From a virus: a stretch of 64,000 nucleotides of DNA. The position numbers and the translations under genes were made by a program. Shown piece after piece: positions 46,503 to 54,853 of this stretch. The notes under the pieces were generated by a model. It saw nothing but the letters and a program-made list of their open reading frames with translations, was not told the origin of the DNA and ran no database searches. Where the stretch lies: the IMG/VR virus record IMGVR_UViG_3300036770_003943, positions 62,001-126,000 of that record. One strand, 5' to 3'. Within the stretch, counting starts at the first letter, position 1. Each line of letters starts with the position of its first letter.

Positions 46503-47573
46503 TTAACCAAAAGATGTTAGTTGGCCTAATACTGTGTACGTTCCGCTATTATTAAGAATACTAAAGTTAACAATATCTGTTTTATTAGCATTACCTGAAG
46601 GAGCACTCGACGATCCTTGCCAATTTACAGTAACCGATGCTCCACCAATTTGTACTGCATTTGGTACATAAGCAGTAGCTCCTTGAACTAAAACCATTGT
46701 AATGGCTGTTGCGTATCCTGAAGTTAAACTCAAATTAGTAAAATTGGGTGTGAAATTATTACTAAGCGATGAGTGATAGAAAATATGTCCAGTTGAACAA
46801 TCATGTTCAACTACACCTGTAGCTGACGTTTTAGCAGCAAATTTTTCATTAAATCCAATATCGGCAGTAACTAAGCCGTTAGTTACTGTAAGACCTGTCG
46901 ACCATGTTAGGCCGCCCGAAGAATTATAAGTAAGTACTTTACCAGTGCTTGGGCTGTTATCTACAATAAACTTAGCAGGTGTAATTGTACCGTCGGCTGG
47001 AGTTCCGATAGCTACAGTACCTATATCAATAGCATAAAAATCACTGATTGCAGCCGGAGCTTCCGTAAATGTAATTGCATCTCCGCTTAGTGTATAAGCA
47101 ACACCAGGTTCTTGAATAACTCCATCGATGCTAACAATTAAAACATTTGACCCTAATAAATTAGCAGCAACACCACCGGCTTGTAAAGTAAAAACTGTAG
47201 TTGCTCCGTCAAATCCTGCACTAATGTCATCTAACTTACGAATAGTCGATTGAGCTTCATTTCTAGGAAATAACAAATGATGAACACTAATAGTATGTCC
47301 GTTAGCTGGCGCTGTTGTAAACTGTAAATTTCCCTGTCCTGTTAGTGTGTAATCTGTGGTTGGGATCGTTAAAACTCCATTCACGCTAACTAATAAAGAT
47401 CTTACGCTAGGTGGTTTAGGACTACTTAAAGTAAAAACAGTTTGAACGCCTGTTCCTGTGAAAGTGTCAACAACAAAACTACTTTCAGGTGGAGTAGTTA
47501 CCGGCTGTAATCCAATATAATTTGGACTTAGCTGAGTACTATCCGTCGATGTTGTGTAACCTATATAAGCCAT
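46503..47573 (-). CDS. Tail fibre-type protein with repeated strand modules, 356 aa
   Basis: Contains two copies of a beta module common in phage fibres. The first is SFVVDTFTGTGVQTVFTLSS followed by LLVSVNGVLTIPTTDYTLTG. The second is GFDGATTVFTLQAGG with VLIVSIDGVIQEPGVAYTLSG. The C-terminal third (after about residue 215) is a separate domain with HDCSTGHIFYHSSLSNNF, found at the ends of other virion fibre proteins of aquatic phages (from memory, not checked). Its start lies 1 bp from the end of the zinc-ribbon gene. Probably a short fibre or fibre connector. Confidence 0.7.
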   Translation of the reverse strand: MAYIGYTTSTDSTQLSPNYIGLQPVTTPPESSFVVDTFTGTGVQTVFTLSSPKPPSVRSLLVSVNGVLTIPTTDYTLTGQGNLQFTTAPANGHTISVHHLLFPRNEAQSTIRKLDDISAGFDGATTVFTLQAGGVAANLLGSNVLIVSIDGVIQEPGVAYTLSGDAITFTEAPAAISDFYAIDIGTVAIGTPADGTITPAKFIVDNSPSTGKVLTYNSSGGLTWSTGLTVTNGLVTADIGFNEKFAAKTSATGVVEHDCSTGHIFYHSSLSNNFTPNFTNLSLTSGYATAITMVLVQGATAYVPNAVQIGGASVTVNWQGSSSAPSGNANKTDIVNFSILNNSGTYTVLGQLTSFG

Positions 47574-47574
47574 A

Positions 47575-47808
47575 TTAGTTTCTATTCCATGAATCTAGAA
47601 TTAATTCTTCTAGTTTGTTTATTAAACTAGTTCCTGCTGTACTTTTTTCCCATTTCATTTCTGGACAATGTGATTCAGCAAAAGTTACTTTAGCAGGAAC
47701 ATAACAACCGCATTTACTACAAATTTTAATTTTAGTTACAAAATTTTCGCAACTTTTACAAATCTTTAATCGAGACTGCCTTAATTCTTCGTTAACGGTC
47801 TTAATCAT
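47575..47808 (-). CDS. Small zinc-ribbon-like protein, 77 aa
   Basis: Cysteines at 17, 20, 30, 33, 35 and 48 (CKSCENF, CSKCGCYVPAK, HCPEMKW) form a probable zinc ribbon. A helical C-terminal tail follows. Similar small Cys-rich proteins are common in T4-like phages of aquatic bacteria, but their function is not known. It overlaps the upstream gene by 1 bp and leads directly into the 356-aa tail gene. A non-structural protein inside a fibre operon is unusual; an assembly or regulatory role is a guess. Confidence 0.65.
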   Translation of the reverse strand: MIKTVNEELRQSRLKICKSCENFVTKIKICSKCGCYVPAKVTFAESHCPEMKWEKSTAGTSLINKLEELILDSWNRN

Positions 47809-48128
47809 TAAACTTCCATAACGCTGGCAAACGCTGTAATTGGTGTGCCAGTATTACTTTTGATTCTTAGGATATCCGAAGTTTCTAAATTAATAGGTTT
47901 TTCTAAAACTAATGTTGTGTTAGCCCTTAACGGCACTTTGTCTAGCACCGGAATATTTGTAGTAGCACTAGAGTCTACTACTTCTAACACTACATCTGCG
48001 TTTGATCCAACACTATTATTACTAATATATACAGCATGAATTACGGTTGTTCCGGTAGCTGTAAAAATATTAGCGTAATTAGTATCAGTGTTAGGAATAC
48101 TTGCTGATGCGTTCTTAAAGGTTGCCAT
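47808..48128 (-). CDS. Small beta-rich virion protein, 106 aa
   Basis: The start is set at the ATG at 48128 (MATFKNASASIPNTDTN). GGAGG lies 5 nt before it, inside the end of the 847-aa fibre gene, whose TAA stop lies 1 nt away. An in-frame TTG 12 bp upstream is therefore not needed. The protein has a compact beta pattern (VIHAVYISNNSVGSNADVVL, VPLRANTTLVLEKPI), much like the N-terminal domain of the Gly-rich adhesins, though without clear sequence identity. Likely a fibre-associated or decoration protein. Confidence 0.65.
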   Translation of the reverse strand: MATFKNASASIPNTDTNYANIFTATGTTVIHAVYISNNSVGSNADVVLEVVDSSATTNIPVLDKVPLRANTTLVLEKPINLETSDILRIKSNTGTPITAFASVMEV

Positions 48129-48129
48129 G

Positions 48130-50673
48130 TTATCCTCCAAATACTATAGCGTATGCTATGGCGTCATCTGTTGTTGCCACTTCTTTATTATTTATTTTGA
48201 CCTTTCCTGTGCCATTCGCGGCAAGATTTAGATCGCCATCTGAATTACTAGCAGATACTGTATTTGATGTAATATTAATATTACCTGCCGTAACGTTTGA
48301 ACTAGCAAACGCTGTTAAATTTGAGCCTAAACGGCTTTCCCAACGACTAGTAGATTCATTCCATTTGAACGTAGCTAAGTCTTGACCAGTTCCTCTGTCA
48401 ATCTCAATACCAGCTGTTCCGGCTGTCACTCCGGGGCCTGTTTCGCCTTTATTTAAAGTAATTATATTGTCTTGTAAATTTGTATTTGTACTATTAATTG
48501 TTGTCGTTGTGCCACTTACGGTTAGATTCCCACCGACTGTTACATTACCAGTAGTACTTAAACCAGCGAAAGACACTGTGTCTGTTGTACCCACTTCTTG
48601 ACCAATAGCTATACTGCCAGCAGTTATTGTAACGCCAGTTCCTCCACTAAATGCTGCTCTGTAGTCACTTACGCCAGGACCAGTATAAGTGAATTGACCA
48701 TTTGAATTATCGTACGATAATGATCCATCTCCAGTTGAAGAAGTTACGCTTAAACTACTCAATGACAAGCCAGTGCCGTTGACCCAACTAACACCATCAT
48801 ACGTTAGTATTTGACCAGCACTCGGTGTTCCAATAATTACGTCATTGAGATCATCAATGCTAGCAGCAGAAATTCTAGCATCTGCGTCTGTATCTGTGTA
48901 TTGAGTAATTGTACTGCTAATTTCCCCAGATACACTAATATTGATTCCGCTACCAGCACTAAATGCTGCTCTGTAGTCACTTACGCCAGGACCAGTATAA
49001 GTGAATTGACCATTTGAGCTATTATATGATAAAGATCCATCTCCAGTTGAAGAAGTTACGCTAATCGCTCCTTGAGCATCCGAATCTGTATATTGAGTAA
49101 TTGTACTGCTAATTTCCCCAGATACACTAATATTGATTCCGCTACCAGCACTAAATGCTGCTCTATAGTCACTTGCGCCAGGACCAGTATAAGTGAATTG
49201 ACCATTTGAATTATCATACGCTAATGATCCATCTCCAGTTGAAGAAGTTACGCTTAAACTCGATAGTGTTATACCATTGTCAGTATCGTTAACCCAAAAA
49301 GTACCGTTATACTTAAGAACTTGACCGTTGCTTAGAGATGTAATGCTTACGTTACTCAGCGAATTCAAATCTGTTACTAGTGTAGGCTTGTTAATTAAAT
49401 CATCATAATCACCTGTTGTGGCAACTGTTGCTAGTGAAGGAATATCGGTTGTGAGCGCCAGAGTCCCTGTACTTGCTGGTAAAGTTAAAGTACCACTAGC
49501 TATTGCTGCTGCTTGTATTGTTGTTTGCCCACTAGTGCTTCCAGTTACTATAAAAGAAGAGCTAGATACGGCACCTGTTACATTAAGAGGCTTATTAATG
49601 TCAAAACTAGTAGTACCATGAACATAGGTAATTGTAGCGTTCGCTCCATCTATAGTAATACCAGCACCATTGGCAGCGGCACTATCTAAAGCACCTTTAG
49701 CAAGAGTTAAATTTTTATCTGCTATATCTACTGTTGTTGAATTTACTGACGTTGTTGTTCCGTTTACAGTAAGATTACCGCTTACTGTGAGATCATTGAA
49801 AGTAACATTATCTGTTATTTCTACTCCTTGCCCAATAGCTATACTACCACCGGTTATTGTAACTCCAGTTCCAGCACTAAATGCTGCTCTATAGTCACTT
49901 GCGCCAGGACCAGTATAAGTGAATTGACCATTTGAATTATCATACGCTAATGATCCATCTCCAGTTGAAGAAGTTACGCTAATCGCTCCTCGAGCATCTG
50001 TATTTGTATATTGAGTAATTGTTGAGCTAATCTGACCTGTGACAATATTGATTCCAGTGCCCGCAGTTAATTTGTTTGATAAATCATCATAGTCGCCTGA
50101 TGTAGCTACTGTAGCAAAATAATTATTACCTAAGCTATTCTTAAATAGTCCATTAGCAGGCAAAGTTACATCACCGTTGGAGTCAAATTGCCATGTTTGT
50201 TGAGTTCCTAACGCTGTTTTAGCATTAATATTAACATAGCTACCGCCAACTTGAACACTGTTTGTGTCAGTACCTAAAAACAGATCATTACTTGTTGATC
50301 CTGCTTTTAAATGTATATGATTAGGAGCAGTAGGATCTACTATAATATATTGTCCAGAACTATACAAAGCGTTATCTGGAACAAGTTCAATGGTTCCATC
50401 GCCAAATTCGCCTGCTGTTCCAGCTCCAATAATTTTAATTCCGTCAAATGTGATAAGACCTGTGTCTCCTACACCGGACACAGCATCGTCAACATACTGT
50501 TTAGTTACTAAGTCTGATGTGCCAGTTGGCGTTGCTGACATAGTAAGTTTACCAGTAATACTAACTACGCCGCTACTAGGAACGAAGGTAATATTTTGTC
50601 CGGAATCCGAACTGAAGGTAAGAGCATCAGTGCTCGCGATAGTGTTGGTAGGGTGGTTGATATTAATTGCCAT
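48130..50673 (-). CDS. Modular tail fibre protein, 847 aa
   Basis: First fibre gene after the head genes. The N-terminus (MAININHPTNTIASTDALTF) is followed by a TSDLVTKQYVDDAVSG segment. The body has five SVTSSTGDGSLAYDNSNGQF / YTGPGASDYRAAFSAG modules (a sub-type of the module in the other fibres), NLTVSGTTTTINST blocks and a C-terminal LNLAANGTGKVKINNKEVAT segment. No S74 domain. A CATAAATA late-promoter-like box ends 6 nt before the ATG and no ribosome site is visible, which suggests a leaderless late transcript. The strong gp23 terminator lies just upstream of the box. Confidence 0.8.
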   Translation of the reverse strand: MAININHPTNTIASTDALTFSSDSGQNITFVPSSGVVSITGKLTMSATPTGTSDLVTKQYVDDAVSGVGDTGLITFDGIKIIGAGTAGEFGDGTIELVPDNALYSSGQYIIVDPTAPNHIHLKAGSTSNDLFLGTDTNSVQVGGSYVNINAKTALGTQQTWQFDSNGDVTLPANGLFKNSLGNNYFATVATSGDYDDLSNKLTAGTGINIVTGQISSTITQYTNTDARGAISVTSSTGDGSLAYDNSNGQFTYTGPGASDYRAAFSAGTGVTITGGSIAIGQGVEITDNVTFNDLTVSGNLTVNGTTTSVNSTTVDIADKNLTLAKGALDSAAANGAGITIDGANATITYVHGTTSFDINKPLNVTGAVSSSSFIVTGSTSGQTTIQAAAIASGTLTLPASTGTLALTTDIPSLATVATTGDYDDLINKPTLVTDLNSLSNVSITSLSNGQVLKYNGTFWVNDTDNGITLSSLSVTSSTGDGSLAYDNSNGQFTYTGPGASDYRAAFSAGSGINISVSGEISSTITQYTDSDAQGAISVTSSTGDGSLSYNSSNGQFTYTGPGVSDYRAAFSAGSGINISVSGEISSTITQYTDTDADARISAASIDDLNDVIIGTPSAGQILTYDGVSWVNGTGLSLSSLSVTSSTGDGSLSYDNSNGQFTYTGPGVSDYRAAFSGGTGVTITAGSIAIGQEVGTTDTVSFAGLSTTGNVTVGGNLTVSGTTTTINSTNTNLQDNIITLNKGETGPGVTAGTAGIEIDRGTGQDLATFKWNESTSRWESRLGSNLTAFASSNVTAGNINITSNTVSASNSDGDLNLAANGTGKVKINNKEVATTDDAIAYAIVFGG

Positions 50674-50678
50674 AATCT

Positions 50679-50686
50679 TATTTATG
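50679..50686 (-). promoter_or_regulatory. Late-promoter-like box CATAAATA next to the start codon
   Basis: One mismatch from the T4 late consensus. With T4 spacing, transcription would start at the A of the ATG at 50673. The sequence between the gp23 terminator and the ATG has no Shine-Dalgarno motif. Confidence 0.5.
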
Positions 50687-50695
50687 CCGAAATAA

Positions 50696-50719
50696 AAAAG
50701 GGCTCCGAAGAGCCCTTTT
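50696..50719 (-). terminator. Terminator after the major capsid gene
   Basis: AAAAGGGCTC pairs with GAGCCCTTTT (10 bp). Read leftward the loop is TTCG closed by C-G, the very stable cUUCGg tetraloop, followed by TTTTTTATTT. Confidence 0.9.
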
Positions 50720-50745
50720 AATAACTAAGTTCTTTATCTCTTAGA

Positions 50746-51927
50746 TTAGAAGAACTTGCTGGTTCCCATAGCAATCTTGCCTAGGTAATCTGCTGCGTTA
50801 CCTAGCGAGCTTGCTGTATTTGTTAGCTCTACATAACCATAACGTGTCATAAAGCTAACTACTGGTTCCATTGTGCTTGGATCTAGAACAACACCGCTGC
50901 TCATCAATGGGATGTATGGGCAGTAGAATGCTGCTGCGTCCATTTCGTTAGGACCTTTGTAACCAACTAGAATTGGTGTTGTTGCGTCAGCATAGCTGTC
51001 AACATAAACACGAACGCTGCTGTTTAGTGTACCAGCAAATTTTGTGTTTGTTGGAGCTTCAAATGTACCTTCTGTTGTACGAGCAAATGCTGATGTTGTC
51101 GCACTTTGTAGCACTGTTAGTGCTGTTGGGCTTACAACAACAAAATTACCTGCACCACGACGTGTACGCTGAGCAATTCTGTTAGCAACATCATTGATCA
51201 TGATTGCTAGAGCAGCGTGTTGGTCACCAACGAATGTTGGAGTACCTGTGAAGCTTGTACCGCCAGAACCTTGGTCAAAAGTATGAACTGCTGTACCGCT
51301 TAGACTGCGTAGGCTATTTAATAGCTCTTGATCAATCTCAGCTGTAATTTCTTGTGCTAGAGCAGCCATGATTTCTGCCTCAACGTCCAAACCATGCATG
51401 GCTTGTGCGTCTTGAGCAGCTTCAAAAGTCCAGCGAGCAGACATTTTACGTGTCTTAGCTTCAACTGTTTGCTTTAGAATCTGGATGCTTAATTTCTTAC
51501 CTGGTACACCTTCTAATGTTGCTGTAGCATCGGCAGCTGGTGAGCTTGCGTTAGCGTTACCGCTATATGCTTTAGCAATGTTAAAAGGACTTAGAGCTTC
51601 TGTACCTGCTGTAACGCCTGCTGCTGTTTCAGCATAACGTACACGCAATGTGTGAATTTGACCAACTGGACCAGTCATTGGCTGAACACCAACGATTTCG
51701 TTAGCAATAACGGTTGGCATTACACGACGAATTACTGGAAGAATCACTTTGTTTAGAACTGCTACGTTACCGCTTTGTGTAGCACCTGCAGTTGCAGCTT
51801 CCATCAAGTTTTTCTTGGTATTTTCTAATACTGATTCCATGACAGCCTTACGGTTGCCATTGAGCCCTTCTAGTAGAACTTCCTTAGTTGCAGTCCAATT
51901 TTGGGCCTCGAAAAGTTTTTCAGACAT
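50746..51927 (-). CDS. 23: Major capsid protein, T4 gp23-like, 393 aa
   Basis: Identified by sequence character and by its place after portal, protease and scaffold genes. It has the T4-type capsid N-terminus with a helical delta region followed by LNKVILPVIRRVMPTVIANE and IVGVQPMTGPVGQIHTLRVR, a core signature of gp23 proteins. A candidate prohead-protease site of the LxE type is at residues 41-43 (NLMEAATAG), so the mature protein would begin at Ala44. At 393 aa it is clearly shorter than T4 gp23 (521 aa), probably lacking the insertion domain. AAAGGAG precedes the ATG and a strong terminator follows the gene. Confidence 0.95.
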   Translation of the reverse strand: MSEKLFEAQNWTATKEVLLEGLNGNRKAVMESVLENTKKNLMEAATAGATQSGNVAVLNKVILPVIRRVMPTVIANEIVGVQPMTGPVGQIHTLRVRYAETAAGVTAGTEALSPFNIAKAYSGNANASSPAADATATLEGVPGKKLSIQILKQTVEAKTRKMSARWTFEAAQDAQAMHGLDVEAEIMAALAQEITAEIDQELLNSLRSLSGTAVHTFDQGSGGTSFTGTPTFVGDQHAALAIMINDVANRIAQRTRRGAGNFVVVSPTALTVLQSATTSAFARTTEGTFEAPTNTKFAGTLNSSVRVYVDSYADATTPILVGYKGPNEMDAAAFYCPYIPLMSSGVVLDPSTMEPVVSFMTRYGYVELTNTASSLGNAADYLGKIAMGTSKFF

Positions 51928-51943
51928 TTTTGTCTCCTTTGGT

Positions 51944-53050
51944 TTACTTTCCTATTCCGGCTAATTTTCTTAGTGATACAATTTCTGCCTCAGGAGCAGC
52001 GTTCTCACTAGAAGTTTTGTCGCCTGTGATCGCAGTCTTCTGCGATGTTGCGCTTTCAGAAATCATAGTCTTGCCGGTGGGTTTGACTGTTGTTTCATTT
52101 AACACAGCTGGTAGATACTTGTTGTATGCTTCACGTAGATTTTCTGTCTTAGTTGTCTTTAACAGGTCTTCCATGATATCACGCTTTTCTTTACCAAGTG
52201 GAGCTACCAACTCTTGCATAATTGTTTGACGCTTTACAGCATCTTCAGCTATGCGAATTTTAGCCTGCGCTTTGGCAATTTCAGCATCTTTAGCTTCCAC
52301 TAACTTAGTTGATTCGGTTAGTTTTTGTTCTATAGATACTAATTTATCACTTAGTTTTTTCACTTGTGTGCCGTCAGCAAAGCCGCTAACCATAAACTCA
52401 GCAGCAAATGCTTCCATGATCTTACGACCAAAGGCATTTTCGCGGCTGATTTGAATATCTTCACGTAATTGTGTTAGTTCATTGCGTAATGATTCTGTCA
52501 ATAGTTTTTCCGCTTTTACAGAAGCTTCTTTGATAAACTTAGATTTGGCTTCAGCTATTACTCGACGACCTTCTGTAACTAGGTCTACACGAGCTTTAAC
52601 TAGCTTGTCCTCGTCTTCTTTCAGTTCACGTAATTCAGAACTCAACTTCTTCAGAGCAAATTCTTCAAGTTTTTCAAAGTTTGCTTTTTGAGCAGTGCGA
52701 TCTTCTCTAAGTTCATTGATTTCTTTTACTAGTTGTTCCATAACAAACTTGTTAAGAATTTTAGCGTGTTCTTTCATTTGCTTTTTATAATTGACTTTGG
52801 CTTCTACTACGCCACGTTTGTCAATTGAAAATTCTTCTAGTTCTTTACGGATAGCTTCGGAAATCATCTTGTCAGCAGCTTCTACAATCAAACCTTTGTC
52901 ATGCTCATAACGCTGGCTAAACTCTTCACGAAGATTTGCTTCTACTTCTTCGTGTAATTGTTTAACTTTTGTATCCCATGCTTCTTGTAGAGTTGTCTGA
53001 ACTTCCTCAGATAAAACCCCAGTGCCGAATAGTTCTTTTAGTCCGCTCAT
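51944..53050 (-). CDS. 22: Prohead core scaffolding protein, T4 gp22-like, 368 aa
   Basis: Located between the protease and capsid genes, as in T4. The protein is almost entirely charged alpha-helix and coiled coil (residues about 20-300: VKQLHEEVEANLREEF, KKLSSELRELKEDEDKLVKA and similar). The C-terminal tail is Ser/Thr-rich and ends EIVSLRKLAGIGK. Scaffold proteins of this type form the core around which gp23 assembles and are then degraded by gp21. The length exceeds that of T4 gp22 (269 aa). The start has AAGGGG at good distance. Assignment rests on synteny and composition. Confidence 0.85.
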   Translation of the reverse strand: MSGLKELFGTGVLSEEVQTTLQEAWDTKVKQLHEEVEANLREEFSQRYEHDKGLIVEAADKMISEAIRKELEEFSIDKRGVVEAKVNYKKQMKEHAKILNKFVMEQLVKEINELREDRTAQKANFEKLEEFALKKLSSELRELKEDEDKLVKARVDLVTEGRRVIAEAKSKFIKEASVKAEKLLTESLRNELTQLREDIQISRENAFGRKIMEAFAAEFMVSGFADGTQVKKLSDKLVSIEQKLTESTKLVEAKDAEIAKAQAKIRIAEDAVKRQTIMQELVAPLGKEKRDIMEDLLKTTKTENLREAYNKYLPAVLNETTVKPTGKTMISESATSQKTAITGDKTSSENAAPEAEIVSLRKLAGIGK

Positions 53051-53060
53051 CTATTTCCCC

Positions 53061-53693
53061 TTATTTTTTTAGGTTATTGATGAACCTGAGAACCTCTTCC
53101 TTGAGGTATTTTTGTGCTCTATCATCATGTCTTACTGCTGTGGCAACGTCCATTAAAGCACCACGTCTACGATCCGTCATTACACGCTCATAGATTGCTT
53201 TGGGATATGCGTTAGGAGCACTAGGTTGAGCCACGATGTCCACCGTGACAATTTCAAAATCAGAAACGCCACCAGATTCATTGACGTTTCCAGATCCCCT
53301 ACTTGACACACCTAGTTTAACACCACTCTCTAATAGAGTTCGTACAATGTTACCCATTGGTGTGGGTAGGATTTTTAGCTTACCGATACCGTTGTTATCA
53401 TTCATATACATATTAGTAATCATGTGGCTAACACGGTCTAGGTTTACTTGTAGGTCATCTGGGTGATCTGCTTCACCTAATACAGAATAACCATTTTTAA
53501 TTTTTTCTGCGATTACATTACAGGCTTTAGCAATTTCGTTAACAGGATAGACACGTTTGTTTTCGTTTTGTATTCCACCCTGAATGAAAATACCTTCCAT
53601 GTAGAGATCCTTGCCGCCATTGGCATTCTCGACAAGCTGGGTTTTTAAACCAGCTTGGTCGTAGGTTAGACTTTCTACTAGTGGTAGTGCCAT
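53061..53693 (-). CDS. 21: Prohead maturation protease, T4 gp21-like, 210 aa
   Basis: Serine protease of the T4 prohead family (S80). Conserved blocks are GIFIQGGIQNENKRVYP near the N-terminus, the catalytic His77 in GEADHPD, Ser130/131 in KLGVSSRGSG and Asp152 in EIVTVDIVAQPSAP. It cleaves the scaffold and the capsid N-terminus during head maturation; a matching LxE site is visible in the capsid protein of this window. It follows the acidic core-protein gene by 4 bp and precedes the scaffold gene by 10 bp. Length is normal for the family. Confidence 0.92.
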   Translation of the reverse strand: MALPLVESLTYDQAGLKTQLVENANGGKDLYMEGIFIQGGIQNENKRVYPVNEIAKACNVIAEKIKNGYSVLGEADHPDDLQVNLDRVSHMITNMYMNDNNGIGKLKILPTPMGNIVRTLLESGVKLGVSSRGSGNVNESGGVSDFEIVTVDIVAQPSAPNAYPKAIYERVMTDRRRGALMDVATAVRHDDRAQKYLKEEVLRFINNLKK

Positions 53694-53697
53694 AAAA

Positions 53698-54507
53698 TTA
53701 ACTCTTTGCTACTGGGCTAGTTTTGTTGCTAGCAGTATCACTGTTCATCTTAGGAACGCTTACACTTTTTGGAGCAGGAGCTTTAGCGTTACCGACTTTA
53801 TTTACATTACCCATATTGTCTTCTTTAACGCTAGGGTTAGACATGCCTTTATCAGCTTCGCCGGTAAAATCAACAGCTTTGGCACCGTTACCATCTACAC
53901 GCTTGCTGCTAGCAACTGGACTCTTTGTATTTTGTGCATTGTCGCCGTGTGTTGGCTTACTGACAGCTTTTAGACTGGCACTTTCGCCAAATGCTGCGAT
54001 GCTTTCTTCTGCTGGCATTTCTTCGCTAGCGGCTTCATAGTCACCGCCTAATTCAGCAAATAATTCTTTTAGATCTTCTAGTGCTTGCGTAGCAACGTCA
54101 ATTTTTTCGCCTGCTTGAGCAGCAGCATCACCTGCAGGTGCTGCGTCATCTGCGGACATTTCATCGCCCATGGCTAAATCTGCTGTAGCTTCATCTTCGC
54201 CTGGCTCATCTGCTGCCATTGCGTCGTCATCTTCAGCTTCGCCGAATAGTTGCTCATTTTCTAAATCTAGTTCATCATCGATGATTTCATCTTGGAAATC
54301 ACTGTCTGGACTAGCTCCGAAACTTTCTTCAACTTCTTCGTCTTCTGACTCATCAAGTTCTTCTTCGGCTGTTTCATCGAACTGACTTAGCTCTTCGTAA
54401 ATGCTTTTGCCTTTGCTGACAAAATAGTGATGTAGTAAATCACTGGCACGATCTTCTTCTTTGTTGATCAATGCTTCTAATACTTGCTCTAGTGTATGTT
54501 TAGACAT
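53698..54507 (-). CDS. Acidic prohead core protein (position of T4 gp68), 269 aa
   Basis: The start is placed at the ATG at 54507 (MSKHTLEQVLEALINKEED), because AAGGAG lies 7 nt upstream. An in-frame TTG 21 bp earlier would put the ribosome site inside the gene. The first 45 residues are helical. Residues about 45-130 are very acidic (Asp/Glu runs), and the rest is Ala/Ser/Pro/Lys-rich and probably disordered. It occupies the slot between portal and protease genes where T4 has the core proteins 67 and 68, but is longer. Likely an internal core protein processed by gp21 (inference). Confidence 0.7.
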   Translation of the reverse strand: MSKHTLEQVLEALINKEEDRASDLLHHYFVSKGKSIYEELSQFDETAEEELDESEDEEVEESFGASPDSDFQDEIIDDELDLENEQLFGEAEDDDAMAADEPGEDEATADLAMGDEMSADDAAPAGDAAAQAGEKIDVATQALEDLKELFAELGGDYEAASEEMPAEESIAAFGESASLKAVSKPTHGDNAQNTKSPVASSKRVDGNGAKAVDFTGEADKGMSNPSVKEDNMGNVNKVGNAKAPAPKSVSVPKMNSDTASNKTSPVAKS

Positions 54508-54634
54508 TAAATTTCTCCTTTTGGCCAAAAGTGGTCTTGTCTGTAATTATATTTACAGTATTGACTAATTATCTAGGAGAAATATAGTTAAAAACGCAGT
54601 TTTTGATCAGAAACTTCGAGTAAGTATCAACTTT

Positions 54635-54853
54635 TTACATTGCGGCTACTGGCCGTTGATAAATCTTTTTGTAAAGTTCTTTGCGTTCTTCAACTTCTAG
54701 TTTACGAACTTCTCGCATTTTACGTAACTTGTTTAAATGTAAAAGACTGAGCCGTGGACGACGTGTGTCCATTTTTTCACTTTGTTGAAATTCATTATCC
54801 GCAGGATCGGCATAGCCAAGTTTTTCCATGTCTTTAACTTCTTTAAGTCGCAC
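54635..54853 (-). CDS. Small basic protein (position of T4 gp67), 72 aa
   Basis: Starts with GTG at 54853, overlapping the end of the portal gene by 11 bp. AGGAGG 8 nt upstream of the GTG supports this start over the ATG 24 bp downstream, which has no good ribosome site. The protein is short, highly charged and basic (RRPRLSLLHLNKLRKMREVR), predicted as one long helix. By position it matches the small core genes 67/68 of T4, although those are acidic, so homology is not established. A portal-associated or DNA-contacting role is possible. Confidence 0.65.
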   Translation of the reverse strand: MRLKEVKDMEKLGYADPADNEFQQSEKMDTRRPRLSLLHLNKLRKMREVRKLEVEERKELYKKIYQRPVAAM

